DNA of 33,389 bases from Welwitschia mirabilis (GCA_051453625.1 JBOZIK010000001.1:216417616-216451004); one strand, 5' to 3'; counted from the first letter of the stretch, positions 20,571 to 31,735 are shown. The notes: generated by a model from the letters alone, not told the origin. Numbers and translations are program-made.

Positions 20571-21904
20571 TGTTAAGATGTAAAACATTGACATTTGTGT
20601 TAAGTTTTTTAGGCCAATTTATTATAAACGAAGATATTAATTTAATTGTTTTAGCCATAATATATGTATTCTATTATTTTTAGAAAAAATTTAATATTAT
20701 GTTTTTCTTCATGAAAATTGTAGATCTTTAGCCATTATTTGGAGCACATGGTGGAATATGAACACAATTCCTCACAAAACAAACAGTGGTAATGGAGACT
20801 TGAGGTGGTGATACATAGTAGTAGCATTGGGAGACATGTGACAGAGGCATGTGATGATAGCACTAGCTGGTAGAGGAATCTAGTTCTAGAGGCTATATGT
20901 TAAACTCATCATGCTAAATATTCCACCTAATATTGTATGACATCAAACACTACAAGAAAACCTCCAACAAAGGCTAAATGATGAAGATTATACATAATAC
21001 TAGAGGACAAAATCTTATCTACCTAATGCTACAAGAAAACCTATACCAAATGCTACAAGATAAAATCTTATCTAGCTAATGCTAAATAATGAAGTTTTTA
21101 TCTAATTTTATAAGTCAGGAGCTTGTAACTACTTCTCAACTCCATCTATTACTATAAAATGGCATTAAAACCTTCATTGTATCACCTTTAACATCGGAGA
21201 ATTATAGAACCTTGAAGCCTCCAACCTGATGGCATTCTAATAAATCCTTTGGAGGAGTGAGCTAGTCATCAAGGATTGCTGAGGAGTTCTTCTGGCATAT
21301 TTCTTCAATTGTTGTAAAGTGATTCTATTTCTATAATACATAAGTTATTTATCTTTTATTTAAAATCATAAGTTAATTTATATTTAGAATGTTTATGAAG
21401 TAAATTAACCATTAAAGCTTTATTACATTTGAGTGAGCTATTTTAATACTTGATCTAAGTCTTTTAACTTTATAGATTTTAAGTTATTAGCATTCTTAAT
21501 TTCTATTATTGTTTAAGAATATCAAGTGGTAATTGGGTTCACCATTACTCATGTGATGAATGAGATTATGTCAACATGATCTAAGCCAAAACACTTGATG
21601 GTTTTAAGTGTGTTATAGGAAGGGATTGGATAACATTAAAGTGAAGGATTTCTTGAGAGTAAATCAGTGATACCTTAGAGCTAATTTTCTTTCCTTCTCT
21701 CTCAAGTCTAAGTTTCAACTTAAACTCTAAAATAATTTCTTCTCTTATTTTCCTTTCTTAAAATTTTATAGCTTGCATTAAGTTTAAGCTAGTGCAAATT
21801 CTAAATCATTGCCGATGTTATCCTTGAGAAAAAAATAATAACTAAACATTAAACTTAGTTTAAATCTAGATAATGTAAAATATAAAATTAATATTATTCT
21901 AACA
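20571..21904 (+). repeat. 3' LTR of element 1
   Basis: It begins TGTTAAGATG and ends TTCTAACA. It is collinear with the 5' LTR, about 43 bp shorter through small deletions, notably one of the repeated GACATGTGG blocks near 20840. It keeps the U3 repeat array and the TATA box at 21153. Confidence 0.92.
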
Positions 21905-23370
21905 TATAAATTCTATTGAAAAATACCTATCATCATCAATTTGTTGCTCAAATTTCATTGCCTATTTCTCCAAATCCTTATGAACATTTAAAAGAATTTA
22001 AAGCTATTATGTGAACCATAGGAAATTAAAGTGATGTAGTTAGAATAATTCTATTTATTTGTTCCTTAAAATAAAAAGCTAGAGCATGGATAATAACTTA
22101 AAATCATATTCAATCAGATCATGGAAAGTCTTTAATAAAATGTTTTGAAAAGATGCATCCTAATATACTAAACCAATGAGAAAATATGAAAACTATGAAT
22201 TTCAAAGAACAAAATAATAAACATTTTCATAAAGCCTTTGAATAGCTAAAATATCTACCAATGATATGTTTCCAATATGGTTTTGAAGGGATACCATTTT
22301 AAAGTAGAAAATTAATCAATATTATGACTAGTAGATCCTCTACATTTAAAGAATCAGATAAATAATATGATACTTAGAAGACACAGTTGAAAGTAATAAC
22401 AACAAGAAGAGATGATCTAATGCTAAAGATTCAGATAATTAAACTTAATCATCTAAAGGCAATTAATAAATACCATATAAATTAGATAAGGGAATAGACA
22501 TGAATATAAAATTAGAAACCATTGTCAAATAGTTAGATTAACTTGAGTTGATTAAACCACATAAGTTTCATGAATCTACTATATGTGTTATATGTATTTA
22601 TAATGAAGAAAAAAATAGATGAATGTCCCTCTATTTCAGTTTACTAAGATATAGTGGCTAAGTAAGCGAATAGTGTATAATCTAGGAGGCCCTTTTTGGA
22701 AAAGCAACAACAAAAATTGTCATTCTCTTGTAGATATTTTTATAACCAAAAAAGAAAAATCATCTCATATTTTCTTGTAAATCTCAATCAAACACAGACT
22801 TTACTTCATAACAATCAACCTTACAAAAAACAACTAAGACACATTTCAAAATAGTTCATAAAAACTCAAATAGTAAATAATAGTACAAGTTAAAAACAAC
22901 AATCAAGCTTCTCAAACTCTTTAATGTTTAAAACAAGAAATGAATTAGATTTTTCAAATTTCATCTCACTTATTATCCTTCATTAGTTAATAAGAAAAAG
23001 GTAAGCTTTTAGATAAGCCTATTCCGAACCTAAAGACATTAACCTGGTTGAAGAAAAAGAGATTCAAGGATTTAATACTATCCACTATTAAGGGGTAGTG
23101 GTATTAAAAAAATGTTTAACGACTTAGGAAATACTTGAGCATTAGTAAACTCTTAAACCTAAGATAGACAAATAAAATGAGAAAAAAATCCTTCATTTCC
23201 TATGCATCTCAAATATCTAGGATAAAATAGCTTAAAGAATAATATTAAAATATCTCTAAAGTTCTCCCACATGAGGCAGGTATAGGAAACTAGAAACTCT
23301 ATAGACTAGTAACCATCTTTACGAATTAACGACCCTACTTGCATAAATATATGCCTTTAAAGTAAATAAT
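21905..23370 (+). pseudogene. gag: gag of element 2, 5' end separated by element 1
   Basis: The frame reads PISPNPYEHLKEFKAIMWTI from about 21961, matching KNPYLHLKEL of element 1's gag. ARAW and later CFQYGFEG (element 1: CSQHGFEP) follow. A zinc knuckle starts CVIC at 22584-22595 with its last Cys at 22624-22626, after a frame change and with the His replaced by Asn. The first roughly 110 residues are absent because element 1's LTR lies there. Stops are dense. Confidence 0.75.
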
Positions 23371-23970
23371 AACATACCTTTATTGGATGCTATTAAATAA
23401 ATTTCTAATATAAAAAGTCCCAAAATAGATGTGCATGATAAATATAAAAATAAATGTAAAGAAAAATTGTTTCTTAGCTCAACAAGTACGTGTCATATTT
23501 TAACAAAAATTCTATCAAAGTTTAAAGATCCTAGTTCTTAAAAAATCTCATGTATCAAAGGTAAAAAGGGAATTGATAAAGCCTTGGTAGACTTGACAGC
23601 TAGCATGAACATAATTCCATGTATGCTATGCAAAGAACTTGATTTCAAAGAATTTAAAAAAGCTAGAATAATTTGCAACTTACATACTGATTAATTAAGT
23701 TCCTTAGGAGAATAGTAGAAGTTATCTTAATGTGAGAGGATATGTTTCACTACCTAGTTACTCTTGTAGTCTTACAAATAAACTACAACCCAATAGGATT
23801 TTCCTCTTATCTTAGGAAGATCATTTATATCCATTGATATATCTCTAATTAACGATAGAAAGGGAGAAGTAAAAATTCCATTTGAAAACATGCATACAAA
23901 GTAGTAAGTTTTTAATATCAAGAAAAAGAACTAGATGAAAGACATAAAAGGGTTTGATTTAATAAAAATT
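23371..23970 (+). pseudogene. Aspartic protease of element 2
   Basis: The pre-protease segment IPLLDAIK leads to ILSKFKDPSS, then the active-site motif LVDLTASMNIIP (DLTAS at 23590-23604) and, after a frame change, FPLILGRSFISIDISLIND (LILG at 23806-23817). Catalytic Asp is kept and the motif is nearer the DTG/DLGA consensus than element 1's DLKA. The domain is interrupted by stops near 23690-23760. Confidence 0.82.
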
Positions 23971-24039
23971 AATAAAGATGGAATCTTTAAATCCTTTTAA
24001 TCTCTAGAAGATCGCCTAGTATATGAACCTCATGAAGAA

Positions 24040-25270
24040 TTGACATTTTCCATTTATAAGAATTTAAGCCATAAGCCATCAAAATGGAAAGATAAATTCA
24101 AACCTTTATCCTATGCATAATAATTAGAACCTTCTAGTGAAAATTGTGTCCTAACGTTGAGCTTAGAACTTGTTTTTAAGTTATAAAATATGCATCTATA
24201 AGAGACAATAGTTCCTATTCTATAATTATAACTACAAAATTGTTAACTTCTCAAGAAGTATCCTTAGTTTTTATGCTTGAATAACATAAAGGAGTCATAC
24301 AATGAACTATCTCTATTATAAAATAAATTGATCCCATTATATGCATGCATAAAATTTCTTTGCATAAAAAAAGATTCTAATTCTAGTAAAAAGCCTTAAT
24401 ATAGACTTAATTTTCATGAGAAAAAATTAGTGATGAAATAAATCTTTAAGATATTAGATACTCCTATTATATCTATCTTTTAGTTAATGGGTAATCCCCA
24501 TCGAAATTGTTCCTAATAACTATAGAATTATTGTAGTTAAGAATGAAAATAATGAGCTAATTCCAACTAGATTAAAAATAGAATGAAGTATATTCATCGA
24601 TTACAAAAGAGCAAGACTATGATCTGAAAGGATTATTTTCATTTATAATTGTAGGTTACCATTGTTTCTTAAATTTTAAAAACAATAGCTGATCATAGTA
24701 TTACTATTTGTTAAATGAATACTTAGGATATTAACTAATAGCAATTTTCACTGATGATCAAGAAAGGATAATTCTTAAATACCCCTTTGAAACCTTTGCT
24801 TATAAATATTTGCCTTGTGATTTATGTAATGTCATAACTACTTTATAATTATGCATGATGAGAATATTATCTAATATGATTGAAGAATTCATAGAATTCT
24901 TAATAGATGCTTTTTAAATTTTTAATGAAACTTCTAAATATTTATTACATCATTTAAACTTGTACTTGCATGTTGTAAGGAGAAAAATCTTGTTTTTAAT
25001 TAAGAGAAGTATTATTTCATGGTTATAAAAGGTACTATTCTAAGACATTTAATCTCTAAGAATGGGATAGAGATATATCACTCATCTTCCATTCCTTAGA
25101 ATTATCAAAGACAAGATCTTTTCTTAGAGATGCTAGATACTACAACATATTTATTTAATATTCCTTTCAGATCTCAATATCCTTAATTAATATTATTACT
25201 AAGGATGCATATTTTAATTGATCCACTAAATGTTAAGATGCATCTAAAACACTAAAATTTCTTCTTACTT
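24040..25270 (+). pseudogene. Reverse transcriptase of element 2, active site altered
   Basis: Recognisable blocks in order are KPLSYA, then VVKNENNELIPTRLKIE (24532-24585), a stop at the family's Trp... region, FIDYKRARL, and PFETFAYKYLPCDLCNV (from about 24782). Then SNMIEEFIEFLIDAFQ-like residues place the active site at 24900-24911. There the usual F/Y-M-D-D is L-I-D-A, so the second catalytic Asp is lost. Later RT parts survive as scattered residues (LISKNG, RTRSFL-like) in several frames. Confidence 0.82.
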
Positions 25271-25680
25271 CATCTCCTATCTTATTACCTCCTAGCTAGT
25301 CACTTCCTTTTAAGTTATTAGGTGACATAAGTAACTATGAATTAGGACAAACTTGAGGACAAAGAAGAGATTATAAACCACATTTTATTTACTATGCAAG
25401 AAAAACTTAATAAGAACTTTAGTTAAATTATCAAACAACTAAAACAAGTTGTTAGGAGTAGTTTTTACCTTGGAAAAATTCAGATCATATATTGTAAGTG
25501 AAAAAATTATTATCTTTTACTAAACACTTTTCTCTTAAATACTTGTTAGGTAATTTGAAGCTAGAATATTGAGATAAATCTTACTTTTACAAGAGTTGAT
25601 TTTGAAATCTAAGATAAGAAAGAAATAGAAAATGTAATTGTTAATCATTTATCTCACATTTGATCTTACTTCCTTTTTCC
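25271..25680 (+). pseudogene. RNase H of element 2
   Basis: SLPFKLLGDISNYELGQT followed by PHFIYYARKT corresponds to LPFELMCDASDYAVGAVL ... IYYASKT. LLGVVFTLEKFRSYI matches ELLAVVFA..KFRSYL. The domain ends with DKKEIENVIVNHLSHI, the equivalent of DKKGSENVVADHLSRL. Several catalytic neighbours are altered, and the fragment spans more than one frame. Confidence 0.82.
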
Positions 25681-25739
25681 TTTAGATTCAGTATTTATAG
25701 ATAACTCATTTCATAATGAGCTTCATCTAGCTTTGTAAG

Positions 25740-26985
25740 AGAAACCTTGATATGCAAACATAGCTAATTATCTTATTTCTCATAAATTTCCTAACCATTA
25801 AAGTGTTCAAGTTATAAAGATTTTTTGAATTTAGTTAATAAATACATTTCAAGTAATCATTATCTATTTAAATACTTCTCTAATCGAATTATTCATATGT
25901 GCATTTTACAATTTGAAACATTGAATGTCTTAAAGTCTACATATGATGGAGTTTATGGAGATGACTTTTTTACTAAAAAAATATCTCATAAAATCCTTCC
26001 ATCTAGATTGTACTTACCATCTCTTTACAAAAATACCTATAAATACTAGTAATATTTTAATGAACGTTCATTCTTAGGTAGCACTAGAAAGAGAAATAGG
26101 ATGTCCCTTTCTCTTAGTCTTAAGATTGCACCATTTGATGTTTGGGGTATTAGATTTTATTGGATCATTTCCTCCATCTTTCATAGGTTTGTGTAGACTA
26201 AGTTACTAAGTGATGTGAATCTATTCCAACTAGAACACATAATGCTAGAGTAATTGTAAAAGAATATAGATTATCTCAGTTGGTCATTGTAAATCTATTA
26301 ATAGTGATAGAGGGACTCATTTTTGTAATAGAATAATGAATAATCTTATGGAATAATTTGGAATCATTCACAAAGTTACAACTCCTTATTACTCACAAAC
26401 TAATTATTAAGTAAAAGTTACGAACTCTGAGTTGAGAAGCATTCTATAAAAAATAGTAAAGTCTAATATGAAACATTGGTCAGTCCACCTTAATGATGCT
26501 CTCTAGGCCTATTCAATTTCTTATAAAATCTCCATTTAAATGTTACTTTAAAGACTTCTTTTTGAAAAACATTATCATCCTCCTATAGAAATTCAACATA
26601 AGATTTATGGTTTATTAAATAAATTAATTAGAATCTTAATAAATCTTTAAATTTTAGGGAGCTTAATCTAATTTAATTAGAAGAGATTAGAAATGAAGAT
26701 TATAAAAATTGTCAAATCCAAAAACAAAGAATAAAATTTTATCATGATAAACATATTCTTACTAAAACTTTTAAACTAAGTAACTTAATCTTACTTCAAG
26801 ACGTTATAAATTTTCTAGAAAAATTGTATCCAAGTGGACTAGATTATTCTAAGATTTAAAATTATTTCCTCATAGTGTTGTCAAGATTTTAGGCCTTATA
26901 AATAATCATTCATTCAAAGTTAATGGCCAAAGGCTTAACAATTTTCCTAAATCTATTTCTATGGGTCATGACTTTAACCCAATCC
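25740..26985 (+). pseudogene. Integrase of element 2
   Basis: An open frame at 25825-26049 holds the N-terminal domain with VLKSTYDGVYGDDFFTKK. The family has CH...GGHF here, so both zinc-binding His are lost (Tyr and Asp). The core begins APFDVWGI at about 26130. One extra base at about 26152 then shifts the frame, after which DFIGSFPPSF continues, so the first catalytic Asp is still encoded. The second is in SDRGTHFCNR (26303 on). VTTPYYSQTN and HLNDAL, a TAG at the family's Trp, then AY follow. FPHSVVKILG and FKVNGQRLNNF mark the C-terminus. Confidence 0.87.
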
Positions 26986-27256
26986 CCTTAATCTAGAATC
27001 ATGAAATAATAGAAAAAATTAATTAGAATTAAAAGTAGTATTGCATAAGAAATGAATTTGATAATGTAAAGTATTTAGAGTTTATTTTTTGCTAAAACTT
27101 AGAGTTATGATACATACATAAGTCAAATAGTTTAATCTATAAGATATGAATATTTTAAGTACCTTCAATTCCTTATTTGATTAGGGATTAAGTGCATTGA
27201 TGAAACTCTTAATTTAGAATTTTAACTTTACATCACTTTGTGTTATGCATACCAGA

Positions 27257-27559
27257 TGTTGTACACTAAATTGTGATGTAACTACTAATGTAAATGAAGA
27301 AAAATTCAAAATTTCAAAAATGTGTAAACATTTGTTATTGAAGACCCCTATGCTATAAAAATATAGTTATGGTAAAGATATTATTAAGGTTTATACACGC
27401 TGTGGTCCCATACTTAGGGATACATAAAAACCCTAATGAAACCCTAATGATGCACTTGCCTTTATAAGCAAGGTCGTCAATGAAATAAGTTGTTGAGAAG
27501 AAATAAAATTTAGTTTTTTTGGAAAATATTGTAATTTATTTTTGAGCTCTCTTATTACA
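27257..27559 (+). repeat. Copia-like LTR, 303 bp
   Basis: It begins TGTTGTACAC and ends TTATTACA, with the primer site seven bases beyond. It contains a TATA-like CTTTATAAGCAAGG (27460-27473). An ACCCTAATGA motif is repeated just before it. Size and layout fit Ty1/copia LTRs. With only one copy visible, the boundaries rest on the end motifs and the primer site. Confidence 0.6.
27461..27469 (+). promoter_or_regulatory. TATA-like box of the copia LTR
   Basis: TTTATAAGC sits about 100 bases upstream of the primer-binding site, matching the layout of short copia LTRs. Confidence 0.45.
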
Positions 27560-27566
27560 TGGCAAG

Positions 27567-27578
27567 TGGTATTAGAGT
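27567..27578 (+). promoter_or_regulatory. tRNA-iMet primer-binding site of the copia element
   Basis: TGGTATTAGAGT differs from TGGTATCAGAGC at two positions, both C-to-T. It is shared in form with the minus-strand site at 656-667. Confidence 0.7.
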
Positions 27579-27766
27579 AAGACCCCTTTTCATGTAACTA
27601 TACCATTGCTTTCATTTTTTCTTATTTCTTTTTTTTTGGGCTTTGATAAGTTTTTTTTTGTGTGTTGGGTAGATCGCTTTCAATATTGGATGTGAGCAAG
27701 ATTCATCTAGGATTCAACTTTAACCACAACCTGTTAACCATTTTTTATCTCTTCTCCACATTCATC

Positions 27767-28590
27767 ATGGCCTCTATGTTGAAAGTGAAATTCTAGATTT
27801 TATCAGATAGCTTCACATCCATATTGACTACTAGAATAATGGCCAACCTTGGGGTGACTTTACATGATGATCAGAGTTGGAAGAAATAGAATGAAGACTT
27901 CATGTCTACAATGCACATTTATGGATTTGATAGAGATGTTTTTAAAAAATCACATGTTTCTCTTCAGAATCTAGATGAAGAAGATGCACAGCAAGCCATT
28001 GATAAAAAAAAATTGGTTAATAGAGGCAAGTTTAGTAATATCAAATAAGTTTAGTAATATCAAATATTGTACTTTGTAAGATATGTTTTATGCAAAGAAT
28101 GATCTAAAAGTGATTAACCTCATCATGATTATAAACAACCTTCATTATGAGAGAGGAAAAATGAATTAGCTCATAGTTCGAATGATGAATATTAAGGCAT
28201 AGATTGCTTAGATAGATCCCAAGAATAAAGTATCCATTCATTATGTGAACTTGGTTCATTTCTATTTGGAGGATTTATTCCTTCATAACTATATTATATC
28301 TTTTCATGGAACTAAGCAACTGTCTAATATGAACTTTGACATGCCCAATAAGGATCTTATTTCCATATAATCACAATTTAATTTTATAGGCTCTTTGTTC
28401 TTTAATGCAACCTCCAAATTTTATCATTCTCATGGATCACCTTATCAACATAAGTAGTTTTCTAGTAACTCTTATCCACCAAAGGCATCACATCATGATA
28501 AGGCTCCATAGAAATAACAAACTAAGAAGCCTAGTTATTGTGGTGTGTATTTATGAAAATGTTATGTTCTTAGTTAAGTCTTATTAATCA
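27767..28590 (+). pseudogene. Copia gag-like remnant
   Basis: The chosen start reads MASMLKVKF, then a stop, ILSDSFTSILTTRIMANLG, DDQSWKK, a stop and NEDFMSTMHIYGFD. This follows the copia Gag pattern of an initial substrate-like FDG...W...M segment and then acidic and lysine-rich residues (LDEEDAQQAIDKKKLVNRG). Downstream, other frames show ERGKMN and HSHGSPY, and near 28525 a CGVY...C stretch that may be a lost zinc knuckle. A short open frame at 28405-28587 is in the wrong frame. The gag call depends mainly on position after the primer site. Confidence 0.45.
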
Positions 28591-31500
28591 TAAATATATG
28601 CATAAATAAATCATACTAATATAGATAGGAGTGGATCCGAATGTCATAATCCATTAAAGGCACTAGGCTCGAAGCTAGAGAATTGCTTTTTATGAAGTAA
28701 AGGTTTAAAAATAAAAATCAACAATGTAAGAAAAGTAAATACACAATGCAAATGCAAGTGTAAATTACCATAAATGCAATATCTATCTAACTCCTAAATA
28801 TCTATTAATAAGATTACCCTTGCATAACCTAGATCAATCAAGGAAGCTGTCACTAATCAAAACCAACCAAAGATATCAAGTGCATTAGACAGAATATAAA
28901 AACATGCAATGATTTAATCTATGAAATATAAAATACAATACAAAATCCTCAACTAATGATTTTAACCTTAACAAAGGTTGCTCTCATGATCTTTATTACT
29001 AATGAAGCTGTTATGAAATCAAAAGCAACATAAACCATAATGGAGATGCACATAAATATGAATAAAACTAAAAGAATATTTTTTTTAGAAGTCAAAACAA
29101 CATTCTGTTATAAATCAGTAGCACCTCAATGAAGTAGACACAACCCATCACCAAGGAAGACTCTTTCCGTAACTATAAGACGGACCTCTTATCCTTCAAT
29201 CTCATTTCATGAGAATTTATAGTGCAAATGAAGATGATTAAAGTGAAGGAAGAAGGTGGTATTTATTAACAAAAACAAACTAAAAATAGCAAATCTAATC
29301 GATGCAACCAAAACTCTAATAACGTATAGAAAGCACATGATGCATTGCAAAAGTTAGGTGAAGTTTAGTACATTGACTAAAATTTGATTATCATCTTGTG
29401 TATCATGCAAACGATAGTGGGGATGATGTCATATCAATATTTAGCCTTTATGTTAGTCTAGTCAACATCCTAGTCAGCATGCAAGTGTTGTCATCCTAAG
29501 ATGTCATAGGGTGATGGAAGGGGTGACATACTTCTTGAAGTTCTTTATCAAGTGAATTTGGCCTTGAAGCTCACTAATTCCTCCTTAAAATATGAAGTAT
29601 TAGAATTAATCTGAAATTCCTCCATAAGTACTGGCATTTATGCATTTTCGTGATTTTCTCTTTTACTCTCAATAACTGTCATTTTATGCTTAAATCTATC
29701 TAAATTTCCTATAAAACTTCTCAAAATACTTTGTCAAAAACATACAATTTGATATCGCAACATAGCCCTCCACTTAGCTTTATTAGTTCCTAATAAAGTT
29801 GGTGAATGATTATAATTACGAGCCAAATTGACTAAGACAAAACACTATCTAGGGATATGTAAGTCAAGTTCATAAATCTCGATATGCAGAAGTAAATCAC
29901 GAAATAAAATAAACTAAAATGTTTCACCTTGAGAAATGAAATAACTATGGTGTTGTATAGACCATTATTCAGAAAATTATGGGGATAATAGGCTCCTAAA
30001 AATCAATCTATAAAATTACATGCTTGCAATCATGCTTGTAAGAAAACAAGATTAAAACACTTACCTATGCATTAGCCCCCTTCTTAAAACATTTAGCACA
30101 TCAAAAAGATAAAAATTAGATGTCATAACAAAAATAATTATCATAAGATATAACCATAATAACTTAGATAAATCATGTGCATATATAATTAGAAAAAGTA
30201 ATAACTCAGAAAGGATATTCATAGATTAAACATTGAGTTTATAACCACAATCTACAAGGGAAATATATCAAAGATAATCAATCATAACATTATTCCCTTC
30301 ATCCATCGTCTCATGAATTTCTTGTATCATTCTATAAAAAAAAGCATACTACAACTATTTTGCTATTAAGTACATGATTTAATAAACAATATCCATAATG
30401 TATATCATTCAAATAGTAGGCATTTAGAATTGGATTAGTTCATTATAGATATGTCTCATGAATATGTAAAAATAATCTTCAAAGTTTAAAATTTGCTCAA
30501 AATATCTCAAAATATATGTTCTGGCCCTTCCATCTCCCCCCAAACAGATGAATCAATACATCCCATATTGCATTAAGTTAAAATTAAAAAGATCAATATA
30601 CAAGTTCAAGTAAGTAATACAAATAGGCTGGGAACAATATTCTATGAATGACAAGAAGGATCAGATTAGTTTAAAAAAAACATGAAAATTATAATTATTC
30701 AAAAATATTTGTGTGTCATCTGCCTAATCATCTGGATGACAAGGATTTTTCAAAAAAATCAAAGAATTGGAATTTATCACTAGAATTAGTTAAGCTTAGA
30801 TAATGTCACAGAGGCTTTAAAAAGGTAGCAAAAAGTCTGAAAGAGGGGAAATGGCTAAGGACCATGATAAATAAAGGCATGATAAAGGAGGTAAGTGCAT
30901 CAAGCTAAGGAAGATAAATGTGCAATGAACTCATAATTATTTAAAAATAGTACTTCATGCATCAAGACTCAAGAATAAAATTACTAATTAAAAAGATGGG
31001 AAACAATATCATCATAAAGTAAATAAAATCAATTTGCTAAAAGAAAATTACCTTCTAGAAAGAAAAATTGCAAATGAAAACAAAAATCAACTAGAAAATG
31101 ACTAAATGATTAAGTCTTAAGAATTTGTGATGAAAAAGTATGGAAATAACTTTGAAATACCCAAGAAAACAACTAAGAAAAACAAAAAAAAAAAATGGAG
31201 AACTTAGAAAATGAAGAAGATTGTGCACCTACCTTAAATTCAAACCTAGAAAACCCTCATCAAAGAAAGCATAAAATCACTTGATAATGAATGCATGACA
31301 TAATGCAGAAACTCCATAAAGTACCACTTGAATATGCAGTGATTATGATAATGCTAAGTAAATAATGTTTTTAAATAATGAATGATAAGATCAAAAGCTA
31401 TCAGAAATGGACTCACCTGCTAACACTCCAAAACACACCCGAATCCTTTAAGGTGAAATGACCATGTGGGAATACTGTAAGAACAATGAGTCTAGGAAAT

Positions 31501-31600
31501 AAGAAATGCCTCTACTGACACAAGGAATACCACTGATTTCATAGCCTTAAAAGTATTTTGTTTTAATCCTTAAGGATGGGAGTGTAAGCATAGTCAGAGA
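28591..31600. other. AT-rich non-coding DNA, possibly a decayed retroelement without genes
   Basis: I see no gene. A minus-strand remnant at about 29740-29520 reads as a loosely helical Lys/Glu-rich stretch (DRFKHKMTVIESKREN, then LMEEFQINSN and FKEELVSFKAKF) broken by stops, which I cannot assign. A pyrimidine tract at 30525-30541 looks like a minus-strand polypurine tract. Confidence 0.45.
30525..30541 (-). promoter_or_regulatory. Possible polypurine tract, minus strand
   Basis: The minus strand reads TGGGGGGAGATGGAAGG, a G-rich purine run otherwise rare in this AT-rich region and similar to tracts that precede 3' LTRs in plant gypsy elements. No LTR boundary next to it can be confirmed. 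Confidence 0.35.
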
Positions 31601-31604
31601 AGTA

Positions 31605-31735
31605 GGGACCTACGATGCATGTCCAACTGAACCCCTAGTGGAGTTCCCATAGCTACCAACACTGCCAAAGGTTTCTCTCAGGAAAATTTACCTTGGTGTG
31701 GTAGGACATCATGGTTACCATGTATTTAGCATAGA
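31605..31735. mobile_element. Possible Tat/Ogre-like untranslated remnant
   Basis: This short block is richer in GC than its surroundings. It contains ACCCCTAGTGGAGTTCCCA, CCAAAGGTTTCTCTCAGG, a GTGGTAGGACATCATGGTTACCA stretch and ATTTAGCATAG. I recall a CTAGCGGAGTCGCCA-type motif from the leader of plant Tat/Ogre elements, and the resemblance is what prompts this call. No coding domain supports it. Confidence 0.28.

Larger units (their letters stand above)
11868..21904 (+). mobile_element. Element 1: Ty3/gypsy Athila/Tat-like LTR retrotransposon, complete structure, dead
   Basis: This is a 10.0-kb element with two direct LTRs (11868-13244 and 20571-21904), a degraded primer site at 13248, the domain order gag-protease-RT-RNase H-integrase, and a polypurine tract just before the 3' LTR. 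Integrase downstream of RT places it in Ty3/gypsy. The gag pattern SLKEKVKS, C-x-QHGFE and LVEMI, and the protease LILGSPFLAT with NYKNGLM, are typical of the plant Athila/Tat branch. No chromodomain is seen after integrase. About 1.2 kb follows integrase with no recognisable envelope-like gene. The LTRs differ at roughly 18 of the first 100 aligned bases by eye, so the insertion is old. Direct flanks are ATATT on the left and TATAA on the right (or ATATA if the LTR ends one base earlier), so the target-site duplication is at best imperfect. Every domain carries stops and frame changes. Confidence 0.93.
21905..27000 (+). mobile_element. Element 2: related Ty3/gypsy Athila/Tat-like element, right part
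   Basis: Sequence starts abruptly inside a gag at the end of element 1's 3' LTR and continues through protease, RT, RNase H and integrase, ending about 26985 with FKVNGQRLNNF. Each domain is collinear with element 1, and several motifs are alike (NIPLL-x-x-IK before the protease; KFKDP; DVWGI in integrase), so both come from one lineage. It is more decayed than element 1. No 3' LTR is recognised; a copia-type LTR begins at 27257, 270 bases after integrase. The missing left end is probably upstream of 11868. Confidence 0.85.
27257..28590 (+). mobile_element. Copia-type element: 5' LTR, primer site and gag remnant
   Basis: A short LTR (27257-27559) is followed by an initiator-Met primer site and a decayed frame. 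No protease, integrase or RT follows before unrelated sequence at about 28600, and no partner LTR is seen. It is therefore a 5' fragment or a non-autonomous copy. Confidence 0.6.
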
